Source: Rheum nobile
Lineage: Eukaryota; Streptophyta; Magnoliopsida; Caryophyllales; Polygonaceae
DNA length: 64,000 nt
Direction: 5' to 3'
Assembly (NCBI GenBank): GCA_027886185.1
Contig: WOAB01000040.1
Span: forward strand, 3,410,001 to 3,474,000
The number at the start of each line of letters is the position of its first letter. Position 1 is the first letter of the stretch. This document shows, in pieces, positions 62,306-64,000 of this stretch. The notes beneath the pieces are model-generated. The model searched no databases and was not told the origin of the DNA. It was given only the letters and a program-made list of their open reading frames with translations. The position numbers and the translations under genes were made by a program.

Positions 62306-63713
62306 TGACAGGGCTAAAGTCGTCGTGCCTAATCAAAGAAATCCTAATATACCTACTAAACAAAGTATAGCAAGCAAGTCAGGGTCGAACTCAAGGGAAT
62401 CAGGTTATCTATTCTTGTGTTTCTCAAGTCACCAACTAGGAACTAGGGGGGGTTTTGTATCGGTTTCTTAGTGACCAAGTAACAAGTAAACAAGTTCGCA
62501 AGTAAATGTTGTGAATATGATGGGGAAAATCGCTACACCTGACAAAGATCCACACAACAAGAGATATGGTTGATCACTGAATTCTATTAGTCTCAAGTTC
62601 TTATCTTTTCTATAGTTGTCCTTATCCCGATCTTAGGTAACTATTAGTTCTACCAGCCCTAATAGTACTTATTACCAAATCAAATCCGAAAACCTTCAAG
62701 ACTCAATAAAGCAATAGCATTCAAACAAGGATTTAACAAGATACATGCAATAGAAACAACCTGTTACTATAACATGCAATTAACTCTCTCTCACGATGAA
62801 CACTCGCAACCCGCTTATGTAAATCGTGTTTGCTACTAGATATGCAACCCGAACCCGGAATCACAAATCCTAGCAATTAGGAAGATATCAATAGACCTAG
62901 GTAGCTACTCTAGATAAATCAACATAAACCAATAAACATTCAAGCACAAGAGAATTAATCCAACTAGATAGGAAATCGAACAAGAGTAGAAAACTCACAA
63001 CCAATCAATTGAAGGCTTCAAAAATATCAAGTGCAACAATGGAAGCTTAGTTCTCCATAGGGTTTGTGAGAGAAAAACTAAGATAGGTGGCAACTAGGGT
63101 TCTCTTAAACAAAGTCTTAGAAATAACCTTAAATATTAGGGCAAATAATTCAGAAATTAAATAAAAAGAAATAACAAACTTGGAAACAAAATTTCAGAAA
63201 TAAAATAAAAATAGATTAAAGATCTCGAAAATAAGCCGAGAAAAGTCTTCAGCGCGTCGTCACTGCGGGTGCGGTGACACCCACCGCGGGGTGCGGTGGT
63301 ACTCCAGAATCACGGTCTCTTCTCTGTAAGGTTTGCCGCGGGGGGCGGTATATTGGCCGTGGGTGTGGTGACGGTGTCTTCTTCAGCTTCTGTGACACTT
63401 CCGTAAAAACGCCATAACTTTTGATTCCCAACTCGGATTGCGCTCATATTTTGCGGACTTGCAGTATACTTCAAGATCTAACTCCTCGATTTGGAATCAC
63501 TCCATTTGGACATCTGAGTAGAGAGAACGAACCGTTTGAATTCAGCACACCGTTCTTCCACTCTTCAATGCACTTCAAACCTCTGTAAATCCCATGATTT
63601 CTTCACTTCTAGTCTTCTCTTCCGAATTATAGAATTGCCATCAAATCATATCCAAACATCACATAAATCATGTTAATAACCACTAGATGTGCTATACAAT
63701 ATATCGCATATCA
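62306..63713 (-). repeat. 5' LTR of element X
   Basis: 1,408 bp. Same CCGCGG(G)GTGCGG words at 63260-63370 as its partner, with a few CpG-to-TpG type changes (for example GCCGTGGGTGTGG). Confidence 0.93.
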
Positions 63714-63940
63714 TTCACCAACATGATTATATCTGATGTTGTGCAGCTTCTTATCAAATTTCTTCCTCCATTCCTCTACCACATTCATCTTAACCAAAGG
63801 GTCAAACTTGATAATTTGAACTGGGCCACGTGGAATGCCCATGCAGATCTCCACATCACTATCTGTGACATCCACCGCAGACCCATCTGGGAGCAAGATC
63901 TTCCCCTTCATTGGATTGTAACTCTGAACGAACCACCTAC
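63714..63940 (-). pseudogene. Second Ulp1-like gene, right (N-terminal) exon, cut by element X
   Basis: After an acceptor at about 63938 the exon reads WFVQSYNPMKGKILLPDG, then VTDSDVEICMGIPRGP, a pattern I associate with the N-terminal region of plant transposon-type Ulp1 proteins. It ends HNIRYNHVGE at the TTCAC target site; without element X the frame would pass directly into HMLSIEGGG at 53185. Further N-terminal exons must lie beyond 64000. Confidence 0.65.
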
Positions 63941-64000
63941 ACATAAAACTGAAGAAAGACACATAATATATTTTATTACAATGCAAAAAAAACAGCTCAA

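Larger units (their letters stand above)
53192..63713 (-). mobile_element. Non-autonomous LTR retrotransposon X, inserted in an exon and itself invaded
   Basis: LTRs 53192-54585 (3' LTR) and 62306-63713 (5' LTR), target duplication TTCAC (53187-53191, 63714-63718). On the minus strand a tRNA-Asp-type primer site follows the 5' LTR, and a purine tract (AAGCATGGGGGAATT) precedes the 3' LTR. The only coding part is a gag-like open frame. Element Y (54824-60451) has jumped into its 3' non-coding part. An unrelated LTR fragment (60703-about 61557) is built into its interior. Confidence 0.93.

Noticed and set aside
1..64000. tRNA, rRNA genes and CRISPR arrays
   Set aside because: No cloverleaf with intact A and B boxes apart from the SINE-like B box, no rRNA words, and no regularly spaced direct repeats with unique spacers; CRISPR is not expected in plant DNA.

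Overview
This window is nuclear DNA of a flowering plant, most likely a eudicot; I cannot name the species. The evidence is spliced genes with GT-AG introns, a complete 22-exon DICER-LIKE 2 gene, a gene for mitochondrial acyl carrier protein, and typical plant transposons. Only two ordinary host genes are visible. About three quarters of the window is mobile DNA or its remains.

Layout: (1) 1-2.7 kb: mitochondrial acyl carrier protein gene (minus strand), preceded by a 167-bp tandem duplication. (2) 3.0-15.5 kb: decayed plus-strand gene for a Ulp1-type cysteine protease, of the kind carried by plant transposons. Its introns are packed with a dispersed decamer, TTGTGCACCA. One intron is split by a 6.7-kb CACTA element (5393-12103) with perfect 17-bp terminal inverted repeats and a broken TNP2 transposase. 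(3) 16.0-24.1 kb: a degenerate, inverted pair of DCL2 fragments, then intact DCL2 (minus strand, 22 exons, 1,388 codons plus stop). (4) 24.5-32.25 kb: a 7.8-kb Mutator-like element beside the DCL2 promoter. It encodes a plant-mobile-domain protein and a small unknown protein on the plus strand, and a FAR1/MULE transposase fused to an OTU-type cysteine protease on the minus strand. Each end carries six GC-rich palindromes. (5) 32.4-36.0 kb: AT-rich DNA with a possible Helitron start, two tandem foldbacks and exons of an RPA-like protein. (6) 36.0-44.1 kb: Ty3/gypsy element (minus) with two 2,380-bp LTRs and a deleted pol. (7) 45.1-48.6 kb: gag-only LTR element (plus). (8) 48.6-64.0 kb: a second Ulp1-like gene (minus), interrupted inside an exon by a 10.5-kb LTR element (53192-63713), itself invaded by a related LTR element (54824-60451).

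All four LTR insertions are closed by exact 5-bp target duplications (TATGT, ATACC, TTCAC, CTTAT) and the CACTA element by a 3-bp one (TTT), so their borders are firm. Every transposon gene examined has at least one stop, frameshift, deletion or lost catalytic residue. DCL2 reads through without a break.

DCL2 processes double-stranded RNA into 22-nt siRNAs in antiviral defence and transposon or transgene silencing. It lies here between an inverted repeat of its own 3' end and a transposon with hairpin-rich termini. That this arrangement affects its regulation is inference, not observation.
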